Assembly: GCA_034440575.1 (NCBI GenBank)
Contig: JAOTOL010001364.1
Location: 660,001-724,000 of the forward strand
Direction: 5' to 3'
Length of the DNA: 64,000 nucleotides
From: Imbricaverruca yamaguchii
Taxonomy: Eukaryota > Arthropoda > Thecostraca > Neoverrucidae
This document shows, piece by piece, positions 9,798 to 21,583 of the stretch (within the stretch, counting starts at the first letter, position 1; each line of letters starts with the position of its first letter). Under the pieces are notes generated by a model, which worked only from the letters and a program-made list of their open reading frames with translations, did no database searches and was not told the origin of the DNA. The translations under genes and the position numbers were made by a program.

Positions 9798-12128
9798 CAG
9801 AGTAATGAGGTATTTTGATCATTGATGTCCACCCGACTAGAAATGTGCTTGCGCAGCTACAAATCACATTGTATTGATGACGGTAGCAGCCTCCCTACCA
9901 GAGCAACTCACTTCCTCAACACCAGGCGCGAAATTGCCGAAGGGCGTCAGGCCGACACCGAGCTAAAAGAGAACAATTTCTTCCACAAACAACGGTTATT
10001 TCAGTATAGCAGGCTTACCTACGACAATGATAATCTCCCGATGTCCACGAAATCGTTAGCTGATCTTCAGAACCGTTCAATGAACACTAAATGTTAGTGC
10101 AGCGTGGCAGACGTAGACACCAGGCCAGGAATGAAGCATTCAACCATAGAAGCTAATCAGCTTGGTATTCAACGCGCAAATCGGCAGTATTACTCATTGA
10201 AAGATGTATTTTTCACATCTATTTTTAATGAACTGATATTTCATCGCGTAAATTCGGAAGAGGAAGCTCTGCTAAAATGCCAACACGCCAACATAAAGAC
10301 ATAAAGACATAAAGACAAACAACCCAACGAGCATGCCGACAAGCCGGCATGCTGACATGCCAACTGGGAGCTACATGACCAATGTAGTCGATGAGCCCTA
10401 AAGCCCTCATAACTAACTGACTAACTAGCATGCCAACAAACATGCCAAAACACACGCCAAAAAAGGAATGCATCCCCTGATTGTCTTACCTGGAGCAGAT
10501 ATCCGAAGACCAATACTTCAAATTTCGGTGGCCGGAAGTTCGTCGAAGCAGACAAGCGTCACTATGGCTTCATCCGACTGAGCATCTTCAGCGCAATGGG
10601 CTCACTTGTAACTGGACGAGCCATGTCCACTGGAGGATCTAGTAGCCACAAGGCCACTCACCCCCACCTAAAAAGCCGTTTTCCCAACTGTAGCACTGCA
10701 ATTGCATTTTCTCGAACTATGAAAACATCCGAAAACTATTGTTTTAAACGTACACACCGAATGTGAGATGTTTATATCTGAACAGTTCCTTTTCTAAATC
10801 CAAGAAAAAGTCATTGTCCCTCTAGAAGTCAGTGGAAAACCAGCCTTCTGAACCCGCCGGTGGCTACGACTGCAACGCTTTCCGTATGCAGTAAACCACG
10901 AGACAAGCCTTAGACACACTTCACTGTTATTAATCATATAAAGGGGCTAGGTTTGGTTAAATTAGTTTCTGTTAGGCTTTTGTTGTAAGTTAGAAATGTA
11001 TAAAAAGGAAAAATGATGTATTATTTTTTTACGGCTTGGGCTAGGTTAAGTTAGATTAGGTTCTTTTATTTAAAAAAAAATTGTTTGAAGATATTCCATT
11101 AAAAAATGTGTTCTTGCAAAAAGGTTAGGCCGCGCTAGGTTAGGTTATGCACTATTTACAGTCTTTATTTTGAACGTTACTTTTATCATACATTACCAAA
11201 CTCCAAGACCCTGTTTGGATGTCATTTTGCCCCCCGACTGAAAAGTATGCGTTTGCAGGTTAAATGAGTGGGCTCACCACGTTAAGCATATTCATCAACT
11301 TTGCATTGGAAAAAGAAATTGCAAGAAATAAAAAATTACATTAAGCTGCAAATGTATGTGCCCAATTCGCGCGATCTGTCGGCTCTGTCGCATGCTTACT
11401 TCACACATGATTAATGAAGCTTCGTGTCTCTGATGCCTTCCTAGGATGATAACTTTGCACATCTTCCATGAACAGCTTACCATACCATCCTCCTTTTTAC
11501 GGATAAAATTTCCGGCGTAATGAAGGCTTTGTAGCCGAGGAACCCTCGCTGGCGGAATCACTGCCGTCGGCCGTGTGGTGGTGATTCCGCCAGTGAGCGT
11601 GATTCCGCCCGCGACCCAACATCGTTGGTGGTGGGTCGCGGGGCCCTTCACATCATCTGGTACAGCTGAAGACAAACCTCATCCAGAACACCCATATGAC
11701 AGCACCCGTGCGGCACACCCGCTGGCGCTCGAAGCACACCGCACGTGGGATCACTAGAGGTAGCGCACTGACTACCGCCCCGCATCGCAACGCACCGCTC
11801 GCACTGCGGCGATTCCGTACGTCTCCGGCTCATGACGACCGCGCGTGCCTGGCGCGAGCTCCAGTGGTCAGACGTTCATCGTATTGACACCTGGGCTCCG
11901 GAGATACCGAATAGGACATCAGATGAAATAGTAATAGACAACAAAATAATGTTAATGCGTTGATGGTCATGTGCCTTTATTTTACGAATGGGTATTCTTT
12001 TGTTGGCTGTTGTCGGCAGGTAAACGGTTTTTTTTTTGCTCGTCATTATCGGACTTTGGAGCCTTGATTGCAGGCTTCGCATTAGCCATGCCAGCGCGTA
12101 GTACCTTATTTTCCTAAGATATATATTG

Positions 12129-12131
<3 letters not shown>
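9798..12131. other. long stretch without a recognisable gene
   Basis: ORFs up to 126 aa lack known motifs. Visible structure: AGGTTAGG-type strings at about 10950, 11040 and 11130; an inverted repeat AGCATGCCG/CGGCATGCT near 10330; and GC-rich inverted repeats near 11550-11642 (GGCGGAATCAC with GTGATTCCGCC, and CCCGCGACCCA with TGGGTCGCGGG). Confidence 0.4.
10291..10316 (-). repeat. orphan CR1-type 3' tail, (ACATAAAG)n
   Basis: Three units of ACATAAAG, identical to the minus-strand 3' tail of the CR1 copy at 27263. No CR1 body sequence follows on the side where it would be expected. Confidence 0.6.

Positions 12132-12178
<47 letters not shown>
12132..12178. repeat. (AT)n microsatellite
   Basis: Pure alternating AT of about 47 bp. 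ORFs reading YIYIYI across it are artefacts. Confidence 0.95.
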
Positions 12179-12182
<4 letters not shown>

Positions 12183-13680
12183 CATAAAATCATGAGAAAA
12201 TTGAAAATACGGTGCCAGAATCGGAAGAGATTCAGACACGTGGGGTGTCCAATTAAGGTAGAGGACCCTCGTCAAATGTCCGCCCCGTCCCTGGACCAAG
12301 TGTTGGCTACGCCGCTGAGCCCGTGACGGTTGCTCCGTGACGCTATTGGTGCCGAACAAAACGCTGCACCTCACTGGTGTCTTCGGCTGTCGTGACCTGA
12401 CCTTACTGGTGTCTTCGGCTGTCGTGACCTGACCTGACTGGGGACTTCGGCTGTCGTGACCTGACCTGGCTGGGGCTTTCGGCTGCCGTGTCAGCCCGCA
12501 GCCACAACAGCAGGCTCTGCGTGCCATGTTCCCGTCTAGTTATCTATCCGTTAGTCGTGCAGGCCAACGGTGATCTTGGCATCGTGTGGAAAAGCCAGGT
12601 AATGGCACATGAAAATGCAGTACTGACTTCAGATCTGTGGTCGGATTCGCCGATGGGCTATCCACTGAGGCAGGCAGGCTCATCATCTGCCATGATTAAT
12701 TAAATGAAGGTCAAATCGCGTAACTGCATCAGCATGCTATTAAACCCGCCATTCAAATATACTGCACTGTATCGGTTGTGTGGCGAAAGATATTGTGATA
12801 CTCCGTTGCAGTTTATTGGGCCGAAACTTTCTCCCAATCTGATGAACTGTGCCCGAGTGAGAGGTCACAAGCAGGTGGAGTTGCGGTCACCACCACGGCG
12901 TGCACACTGCAACATCGTCAAAAACGACCCTTCGCAAGACACAGCACCCCTCTAACAGTCTAATGTCGCATACCACTGTATGTGCAGCATAGCAGACTGT
13001 GCACTTCACCATCAGTGATTCCTGTCGTCATGGCGACATGGGACTCGCAACCACAACACAAAGCAGACACCCTACGATGCACATGCAGACTGGATGACCA
13101 CACACATACTACGACGCAGCGCTTGGACAGGAACTTGCTCGCAACGAACGCTCGATCATGGCCAAACAATCCGAGAAGAGATTGCAAGTGCTGGAGGGCA
13201 TTCTAATCCGAAAGAGGGGCCCTCTCATTAACCGTCAGGTGAATGCGTATCGTACCGTGGTCTTGTACGGACCTCCCTCCCGTCGGTCCGCGGCCAAACG
13301 TGGTTTATACGGCCCCGACGTAGCATTTATACGGAATGTGTGCTCGCTCCGCGATGCAAGATGCAGTTCACACATGCAAGTTTGTGTACAATTCGCACAC
13401 GACTGCTCCATGACATGCGATCTTCATTTAAAAGTAGAATGTCCAATTGAAATAGCGATTACTTCAACGTCCTATAAGTCGGATAATGTTATTGCTTGCG
13501 TTTATGCCTGTGCATTGTCAAAATATATGTACGTGTTTCCGGAAGATTTCTAACGACAAACGAAACGTCGAGAAACATGTGCCAAGGACATACAGAAGAC
13601 ATGAATAGTACAATGCACAGTAGGCGACTTATACGGTGAGTCGAAACCATGATGAGGAATGTTTATAACAACAAAGCTAC
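12179..13680. other. no recognisable gene; four ~32-bp repeats at 12363-12487
   Basis: At 12363-12487, four degenerate tandem copies of CTTCGGCTGTCGTGACCTGA plus CCTTACTGGTGT. The ORF at 13158-13553 (131 aa) is open but shows no recognisable domain or clear splice context. Confidence 0.4.
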
Positions 13681-13694
13681 TGCGACATATGCCT

Positions 13695-13775
<81 letters not shown>

Positions 13776-13789
13776 ACATATGCCTGCGC
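13681..13789. repeat. (AT)n microsatellite flanked by identical 17-bp direct repeats
   Basis: GCGACATATGCCTGCGC occurs at 13682-13698 and again at 13773-13789, exactly bracketing about 74 bp of alternating AT. The flanking repeats could be a target-site duplication around an AT-rich insertion, or one original motif duplicated during slippage. Confidence 0.85.
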
Positions 13790-14293
13790 GTCCAGCGCCG
13801 GCCGGCGTCCACGTGACCCGACCGACTCCCAGCTGGCGGGCAACCCCCCCCGCGGCAGTGACCGGCTGCCGTGACCTTGCTAAGGTCACCGGTCGTCCGG
13901 ACGGATCTGACGGGTCCGGCTCGACCGCCCGCACCCGACACACACACCCGCCAGAGCTACTCTGTCGGCTCCGGCACGCACCGAAACGTGTCGACAAATA
14001 ATCATTTTCCAAAGGTTCACATTTCTACAGTGGAACTGTCGTAGTTTAATTTCCAAATGGGCAGAAGTGAAGGCTTATTTTAGTTTACTCACGCGGATTC
14101 TTATCGCACCGCAGGAAACCCGATTCTCACCCACAGATACATATAATTTCAATATTTTCATTTACTCGCTGTACCGTCACGACGAGGTCCGTGGACCCCA
14201 TCGCAGTGGCGGTACAGCACTGCGGTACAGACATTAACAATGATTGCACACATACACAATTTACCCTTCATTCAGTAGCAGTAGCTTGTACAT

Positions 14294-14431
14294 AAGTTGC
14301 TCGTCTCGCAATCGAAAGGTTGTGGGTTCGAGTCTCACCTGTCGCTACTCTTCGCCCGCGACCAATCGGCATGTGAGATTGGCGATGCTACATGACTCAA
14401 CAGTCGGGGTGTCGTAAAACCAATAACCAGC
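14294..14431 (+). mobile_element. 5'-truncated tRNA-derived SINE (family 2) with 15-bp TSD
   Basis: The insert is bracketed by CAGTAGCTTGTACAT at 14279-14293 and 14432-14446. Skipping the insert and one repeat makes the host LINE endonuclease frame continuous. The insert starts inside a tRNA-like sequence (GCTCGTCTCGCAATC, then the B box GGTTCGAGTCT at about 14328), so the A-box half is missing. A body follows that is shared with the SINE at 25.08 kb (CCCGCGACCAAT, GGCGATGCTACATGAC, GTCGTAAAA). A 15-bp duplication plus 5' truncation is what LINE-mediated target-primed integration produces. Confidence 0.85.
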
Positions 14432-15771
14432 CAGTAGCTTGTACATTACGCTTTCATGGTATAAAGATATATGCATGCTCACTATACATTCGACCGTCTA
14501 CTGATAACACAAACATTTTGACACAATTAGAAAAGCTGATCACAAATTTCAAAAACCCGTTCATCTTGCTTGACGATTTCAACGCGCAGAGCCCAGCGTG
14601 GGACAAAAAATGTGCACACCCAGATACTCGCGGACGGATTATTCAACACATTTTATATTGACACAATTTAGTAATACTTAACACTGGAGAGCCAACATTA
14701 TTTTTCACCCGGAACACAACACAGAAACTGCAATAGATTTGACAATTTGCTCTCCAACTCTGGCCAACGATTTGGATTGGACCATAGACACAGACATTCA
14801 TGACAGCGATCACTACACCATCAAATTAACACCCACTTTTTCAACTGCAGCAGATAGCACACCCAATTGTTTCCCACGCTGGAAAATTTCAAAAGCCGAT
14901 TGGACGATATTTCAGGAACCTTTTTTATTCAATGCAACCCCAACATTTCTTCCATCGAAAACATCAACTCAATTACAGACACACTTTTTGAAGCAGTATC
15001 CACTACAATTCCAACCACAAAATTTTTCACAAAGCGAAAACCAGTACCTTGGTGGTGTCCAGAAATTTCACAAGCAATTGCGATAAGAAAAAGAGCATTT
15101 AGGAAGTATTTACGGCACTCCGATACAAAATTAACCACCCGTAATCGTGAACGTGCGAGAATCCGCTACGTCATTCGCGATGCTAAAATCAGTTCATGGT
15201 CTTCATATTTACAGCAACTACTATTTAAACACCTTTAAGTAAAATATGGCAATTACTCCGACGTTTATCCCGACGCTCCACATTTAAATCTCTACTGGCC
15301 CGCACAATACACAATCTCACCATTACCCAACCAAACCATAGTAGATACCATACCCGATACCATAGCCCATAATAGCTCCGATGAGAACTACCGACCAAAT
15401 TTCTTACAAAATGCATAACAGACTTTCCACACCAACCTCGACCTCCTTAATTCCGACATTACCGAATACTACAATGCTTCCTTTCATCTTTCTGAACTGG
15501 AGGATGCCATTTCCTCCGCTGGTAGCACTTCAGTAGGGCCTGACAAATTACATCATTCCTTCTTTCGTCATTTATCCGACCACACCAAACAGTGCATCTT
15601 AGATACACTTAATTCATTATGGTCAAATCACATCTTTCTTGCATGGAAAAAACTGTCATCATCCCCATTCCAAAACCCGTCAAAGACCATAGTAACCCAA
15701 GTAATTTTTGACCCACTGTATTCACCAGTTGCTTAGGAAAACTTTTTGAACGAATAGTGAAAAAAAAATAT

Positions 15772-16087
15772 CCGAGTACTTGTTAGGGTGGCTTGAGGAG
15801 CCAGGGCTCTATTGCTAAGCAGAGCTTGTTGTGTGAACCCTGGCCCCACCACCCGATCCATGAACTCCAGCTCAACGGCAGAATTTAGACCAAAAGTTTA
15901 ACGTGCCGCCAATGCACCGACATGGCCGCCCGGTAGCTTGTCCCCGGCCTTACCGGGCCAGCTGCCAACTGATACTCCCGGCCGGGGGCTAAATGCGAGC
16001 GCGAGAAGCGACTCGAACCATGTGTTGCCAGCGCAGGAGAGACCAGTGCAGGCCAGCGCTCTAACCAACTGAGCTACCGGGGCGGGA
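15772..16087 (-). mobile_element. tRNA-derived SINE (family 1), near complete
   Basis: On the minus strand the head at the right end has a Pol III A box TAGCTCAGTTGG (16065-16076) and a B box GGTTCGAGTCG (16009-16019) about 46 bp apart, which is normal tRNA promoter geometry. The middle contains one copy of the hairpin-forming GGTAGCTTGTCCCCGG...CCGGGCCAGCTGCC segment. The 3' body and the ACTCGGAT tail junction match the copy at 1228. It is roughly 315 bp long. It has no coding capacity and would depend on a LINE for movement. Confidence 0.85.
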
Positions 16088-16112
16088 AATTAAGCTACTG
16101 TTTAAACTACTG

Positions 16113-17078
16113 GGGCCACTACTGTTCAGTATATTCGTAAATAGCGTTGAAAGTGGCCTAAGCAGTAAAGTTCTGAAATTTGCGGATGATTTGAAGGTCT
16201 TTAGTGCAATAACAGGTCAAAATGAGCATATCTCGCTGCAAAAATATTTAGACGAACTTGTGAAGTGGTCCGAAGAATGGCAAATTAAATTAAATTTTGA
16301 TAAGTGCAAAATCATGCATGTAGGTAAGCAGCATATGAAGGCTCCATACTTGATGGGTGGCCAAGTGCTATCAGTGACTCAACAGGAGAAGGATTTAGGT
16401 GTTATTCTAAACACAAAACTGGGGGCATCAGAACAGACCAAGGAAGCCAGGAAGAAGGTACTGAGAATGCTCGGGGCAATAAATCGGAGTATATCGTACA
16501 GAAGTGAGGAAGTGATCCGGCAGCTTTAATGTGCATATGTCAGGCCACATTTGGAATACTGCATCCAAGCTTGGTCTCCTAGCTATGAAAACGATTGTTG
16601 GCTTTTAGAGAGAGTACAAAAGAGGGCTACAGAAATGGTATAAGCAGCCTGGCATATGAGGAAAGATTGAAGAAATTGAATATATATTCACTTAGATATA
16701 GAAGGCTGAGAGGAGGTCTCATCGATGTCTTTAAATTTGTCCATGGTATGGAGAGTGGATATCTTGGGGAAATGTTTCAATTTAACGGAAATGATGCAAT
16801 TAGAGGTCATAAATTCAAAATTAAAGTTAACCACAGCAGAAGAAGGTTAAGGCAGACTTTCTTCACCAACAGGGTAGTAAAACACTGGATCTAGCTGCCA
16901 GAAAACATTGTCAGTAGCAGCACATTGAATATCTTTAAAAACAGCATAGACAATTATTATAAGAATAGAGGGCTTGCATTTCAGTATTACAGGGAGGGCT
17001 CGTCAACTGATTTGGTGGGCAACTGGTTCAGTGTACAGAGTGCAACCAAGAAGAGCCCTTGTGGCTCGTAGTTGCACT
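16113..17078 (+). mobile_element. 5'-truncated CR1 LINE fragment (family B)
   Basis: Begins within the reverse transcriptase palm (GPLLFSIFVNSVE), keeps the catalytic FADD box (at about 16178) and continues through FDKCKIMHVGKQHMKAPYL and the connection region to the 3' UTR motif GTGGCTCGTAGTTGCACTAA. Stops at about 16527 and near 16640 and frameshifts make it non-functional. Unlike other family B copies it lacks the terminal (ATGTCTTT)n tail. It sits directly beside the family 1 SINE, inside the I-like LINE. Confidence 0.85.
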
Positions 17079-19235
17079 AACTTTTCGATGTGGTTTTTGG
17101 CTAGGACGCGGCACGATAGATCATCTCATGAGATTAGAAACAGACATGCGCCTTAGTTGCAAGAAACACGAACGCCCTGTAGCAGTATTTTTAGACATGA
17201 GCAAGGCTTTCGATACTGTTTTGAACCCGCATTACTTTTCAAAATTCAACATCTCGGTATGAAAGTACACTTAGCTCATCACTTAGTAGGTTTTTTATCC
17301 GGTTATCGCCCCTTCCACATCAGGTGCCTGTCAGCCATATCCATATCCATCAATTCGATACTCGGACAAAAAAAATAATACAATTGTTTTATTCAGCTTT
17401 AAAACGCACTTGACAAAGTACATCAATGGTCCATGAAGTACAATTTTCTTTTTTCGGCCTCCAAATCCTCAACCATGATTTTTAACAAATGTACTCCCCG
17501 CCCAAACCCAGGCACACAGCTTCACCTTGGACAAAATGACGTATCTCTTGTATCTTCATTTAAATTTCTAGACGTAATATTTCATCGTAGGCTTTCTATG
17601 CATCAACACACGAAACATACCCAGAACAAATCCTTTCACCGACTAAATTTATTTTGTTGCATTACTTCCACCCCATTAGGAGCCGATCGTCACATTCTTT
17701 TACAATTGCGCACATCCTTAGTGTTCCCCGTCATTGAATACGGCTCAATAGCCTATGCTGGTGCCAGCCCATCCTCTTTGGAGATTTAGACACCATTCAA
17801 AATAGATTTATCTGTATCTCACTCGGTGCCATGACTACTTCACCAAAAAAAATGTATGAGGAGAATCGAGGATTCCTCCATTAGCTCTCTGCAGAATCCA
17901 ACAAACACTTAAGTACGCTTCCAAAATTCAATTTCATTCAAACCACCCCACAGACGCATGATTGCCAATTCTCCCAAGTTTACATCATCGTTTTCTAGGT
18001 TCAGCCGAAAGACGAACTGGTCTCACCATAACTACTCCGGTCAAAACATTTTCTGAGCAACTTCCTTTCACTATTTCACCCATTACCTCTACTTCTCCAC
18101 CAACTACACCACCATGACAAATAGCCGAACGACACATTCTATATCTAACCACCACACCAAAATTACAGCTTTGTCCAGAATATACTAAACAAAAATTTCA
18201 TAAATTTGGGGCTTGTTATCACCACATGCCTTTCGTTTTTACTGGCGGTTCTAAAAACGGTAAGCTGACAGGAAATGCAATAGTTTCGGCAACATACAAA
18301 AGAACAACATCGAGTACCGGACGGAACATCAGTTTTCATCGCTGAATTATACGCCATCCTCATTGCCCTCCGTTATATTCGCAACCGTTTTATTTGTCAT
18401 CCCATACGTAGCGTCGTCATTTGTTCGGACTCGAAGTCTGTTTTGCAATCTCTTTCGTCACTTTTTCACATCATTGTCATATTTATATTTATGAAGCACT
18501 AGAAACACTTGATCTGATGGGTGTGAAGGTCAGTTTCCGGTGGATGCCCAGTCACTGTGGCATCGCAGGAAACGAAAAAATAGACACATTAGCAAGAACA
18601 TTACACCTCCAAACCATAACAGAAACTTACTACGTTTGGACGCCATAAAAGCAACAATACGACAGAGCATTCGATATTTTTGGAACGAAACGTGGACACA
18701 AAACACAAACCATACACAATTGCGGAATATTAAGCCAGTATTCGATATCCGAACGACATCATCTCAAATCAACCGCCACGAAGAAAAAGTCATATCGCGT
18801 ATCCGCATAGGACACACTCACCTCACACATCGATTTATATATTCTGATTCACCTCGGCCTTCATGCCCATTAGGTAACACTCATCTTACAGTCCCACATA
18901 TATTATTACACTGCCTAAAATATCATGGCCATAGAAAATCACTTACCGATTACTGCCACGTACACGACATCCCTTTATCTTTGCCCTCACTATTGGGGGA
19001 TGGTCATCCTTTTCTTCTCAAAGTACGTTTAATTTTTATACGAAAAACCAACATGTTCCAGGAATTACAAATTCGCTTTAACGACTTAATCCAATGCGCC
19101 CTGCTATCAACGGCGCGAAATGGTCTTAGAAGAACGAAGACCGAATTTAACAAAATGAAAATGAAATCACCCAATCAATCACTCAGCCCAACGCTTGGGA
19201 TAATCAAAGAAATGTTATGGGGTCTGGAGTGGTAA

Positions 19236-19794
19236 CACTGCGAACGGGAGCCTACGGCTCAAAATCAGTTGAGCGAGCGCGTGGGGGTGGACACCGATCA
19301 CACCGAAAAGGGGCCTCTTTCCTTTCCGAAGGGCTCCTCTTCCTTCAAAGGAGGTGCCTCTGGCTGACAAATCAGTCGAGGGTGAGGGTGTATTCGAACC
19401 TTCCAGGAGGGGCGCCTATTCCTGACCGCAGGAGCGCCGTTTTCAATGGGAGTGGGGCACATCCCCCAGTGCCCTATCCCCCACTGTATCAGCCTTTGGC
19501 TTAATGCACGTATCAGGTGAGCTCACCTAACCTCTTGACCAAATGCTAGATCCACTCCTTTTTCGAACTCGGGGTGTGTTATTTTTTCTGCCATCAAGGT
19601 TTTTCCACTGCTAGTTCGCTACCGAGCAATGGCTGCTCTGACGCCACTCTGTTGCTGCTCTGTTTCTCGCCCGTTCCTGCTCTGCCTCTGCTCTGCTGAG
19701 GCAGGCTCTGCTGAGGCAGGCTGCTGGCCTGCTGCTCTCTTCCTGTTTTCATTCCGGTCTGTTCCATTGATACTCCGCTGTTGGTATCGCTCTT
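19236..19794. other. no recognisable gene
   Basis: Probably the 3' flank of the I-like LINE followed by unassigned sequence, with GGAGGTGCC/GGGCGCC-type short motifs. Nothing else is supported. Confidence 0.35.
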
Positions 19795-20245
19795 TTGCTG
19801 GTATGTTGTTGTTCTGTTACTACTCTGTCGCTAGTGTGTTACTACTCTGTTGCTGGTATGTTGTTGATCTGTTGCTTGCGTGTTGTTGCTGTGTCGCTGG
19901 CGTGCTGTTATTCTGTGGCTGGCGTGCTGTTATTCTGTGGCTGGCGTGTGGTTGCTTTATTGCTCCCGTGTTGTTGCTCTGTTGTTGGCGTGTGGATGCT
20001 CTTTTGCTACTCTGTTGCTGGTGTATTACTACTCTGTCTCTAGCGTGTTACTATTCTGTTGCTGGCGTGTTGTTATTCTGTGGCTGGCGTGTGGTTTCTT
20101 TATTGTCCCCGTGTTGTTGCTCTGTTGTTACTCTGTTGTTGGCGTGTGGATGCTCTGTTACTATTCTGTTGCTGGTGTGTTGGTACTCTGTCTCTGGCGT
20201 GTTACTATTATGTTGCTGGTGTGTTGTTGCTCCGTTGTTGATCTG
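19795..20245. repeat. degenerate CTGTTGCTGGYGTGTT minisatellite
   Basis: Imperfect repeats of ACTCTGTTGCTGGTGTGTTG and TTCTGTGGCTGGCGTGTTGT with irregular period. Open frames across it translate to Leu/Val/Cys-rich periodic sequence in more than one frame, which marks them as artefacts. Confidence 0.8.
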
Positions 20246-20471
20246 TTGTCGGTCTGTTGGCGGCGCGGCAGCCTTGCTCTGTGGCGGCTCCTCACGCAGC
20301 ACTATATCTGGTGCGCGACATTGACCCGCTGTGACGTCACCGTCGGGCCGCGGCCGCCGCCGCCGGCGGCGAGGCTGCAGCAGGAGCACGTGACGCAGCC
20401 ATCAGCGCCGCCCAGTCGGACGGCGCGTATCAGATCCGCGCGCCGGCGCAGATAAACAGATCCGGACACGG
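20246..20471. other. GC-rich unassigned sequence
   Basis: GC-rich (a GGGCCGCGGCCGCCGCCGCC-like run near 20345). It could be a CpG-rich regulatory region, but no gene start is evident. Confidence 0.3.
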
Positions 20472-20600
20472 AGACGGACAGACCCAGGGAACTAGGCCGG
20501 GAAGATCCGAGGAACTGATACAGACAGACCCAGGGAACTAGGCCGGGAAGATCCGAGGAACTGATACGGACCGGGGAACTAGGACGGGAAGATCCTAGGT
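20472..20600. repeat. ~58-bp tandem repeat, 2.2 copies
   Basis: The segment GGGAACTAGGCCGGGAAGAT, then CCGAGGAACTGATACAGACA, then GACCCA, is repeated with small changes, and a third partial copy follows. Confidence 0.85.
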
Positions 20601-20954
20601 ATGGAGCCGAGTAGGTCCGGGGCTCGGGCTGGTAGGTCCGGGACACGAGGGGACGGGGGACTGGGGAGCGAGGACGGACCGGTTCAAGGCACGGTGACGT
20701 GCAGACCCTAAGTACGAGGACGGACAATTAGATTCAGACGCTAGAGCCGCATATTCAGAGGTCGCCGCAGCTTCAGTGTCTCTGGCTAAGCCTCGGGACA
20801 GCGCTGGGCTTCACCGACTCCGGTTAGGTTTTCGGCTAAGCTTCCAGCTAAACCTCAACTGGGCCCCTCTCAGCTGGGCCGCCGCAACCTTAGCGTCTCC
20901 AGCTAAGCCTCGAGAGAGATGGGCATGACGACAGCTGGGCCGCTTCAGTCTCAG
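20601..20954. other. unassigned GC-rich sequence
   Basis: Contains early scattered forms of the CTCCGGCTAAG motif that forms the array downstream (20815-20910). No gene is visible. Confidence 0.4.
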
Positions 20955-21187
20955 CGTCTCCAGCTAAGTCTCCGGCTAAGTCCCCGACTAAGCCTCCGGC
21001 TAAGTCTCCGGCTAAGCCTCCGGCTAATCCTCAGGCTAAGCCTCCGGCTAAGTCCCCGACTAAGCCTCCGGCTAAGTCTCCGGCTAATCCTCAGGCTAAT
21101 CCTCAGGCTAATCCTCAGGCTAATCCTCCGGCTAATCCTCAGGCTAATCCTCAGGCTAATCCTCAGGCTAATCCTCCGGCTAAGCCT
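20955..21187. repeat. 12-bp minisatellite (CTCCGGCTAAGC), about 19 copies
   Basis: The units CTCCGGCTAAGC, CCCCGACTAAGC and CTCAGGCTAATC alternate. Twelve is divisible by 3, so ORFs on both strands (LRLS and RRIS periodicity) pass through; they are artefacts. Confidence 0.9.
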
Positions 21188-21418
21188 CGTGACGCTGGGT
21201 CTCGGCCACAGGAGCCTGGCGACAGCCATAGCGAGACGGCGGCAGAGCCAGACCAGATCCACGCCAAATGTATGGCGGCAAGCTAGCACGGCGCGTCATG
21301 CTGTGTCTACTGGGCTGGAAAATCGGCACTTACTGCCCTGCCGTCAGTCAACAATCGCTGACGGAAGGGACGCCGCTCACTGGCTTGGAGTTATTTCAAC
21401 CCGGCCAACGGGATGTAG
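21188..21418. other. no recognisable gene
   Basis: Short unique stretch between two arrays. Confidence 0.4.
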
Positions 21419-21583
21419 CCAGTGCTGCCAGATGCAGCCAGTGCTGCCAGATGCAGCCAGTGCTGCCAGATGCAGCCAGTGCTGCCAGATGCAGCCAGTG
21501 TTGCCAGATGCAGACAGTGCTGCCAGATGCAGCCAGTGCTGCCAGATGCAGCCAGTGCTGCCAGATGCAGCCAGTGCTGCCAG
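21419..21583. repeat. 19-bp minisatellite, about 9 copies
   Basis: The unit AGTGCTGCCAGATGCAGCC is near-invariant, with one copy having TTGCC and one AGACAG. ORFs in all + frames show the same rotating translation. Confidence 0.95.

Larger units (their letters stand above)
14008..19235 (+). mobile_element. decayed I-like LINE with RNase H, carrying nested insertions
   Basis: A single non-LTR retrotransposon can be followed on the + strand. It begins with an AP-type endonuclease region (FLQWNCRSLISKWAEV and PQETRF at 14020-14130; LLDDFNAQSPAWD at 14567-14610). Reverse transcriptase follows: VGPDKLHHSFF at about 15535, VIIPIPKP at about 15657 and LGKLFERIV at about 15737, then, beyond an insertion, FLDMSKAFDTV at about 17190. 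The thumb region (LVFPVIEYGSIAYAG) is at about 17720, RNase H (VSFRWMPSHCGIAGNEKID) at 18525-18585, and a C-terminal cysteine/histidine segment (CPLGNTHLTVPHILLHC) at about 18865. The FADD-type catalytic box is missing, apparently deleted near 17375-17430. The RNase H start reads FTGGSK where FTDGSK is expected. Many stops and frameshifts show it is dead. Assignment to the I group rests on the RNase H domain. Nested inserts lie at 14294-14431 and 15772-17078. Confidence 0.8.

Noticed and set aside
10950..11150. Interstitial telomere (TTAGG)n
   Set aside because: Only scattered AGGTTAGG strings, no tandem run long enough to call telomeric.
12126..14012. YIYIYI-type ORFs
   Set aside because: Translations of (AT)n microsatellites.
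16005..16087. Functional tRNA gene on the minus strand
   Set aside because: A and B boxes are good, but the tRNA-like part runs straight into SINE body sequence shared with 1.2 kb.
19629..20455. Leu/Val/Cys-rich membrane proteins (191-231 aa)
   Set aside because: They arise from a degenerate CTGTTGCTGG repeat read in two frames. The hydrophobic look is a property of the repeat.
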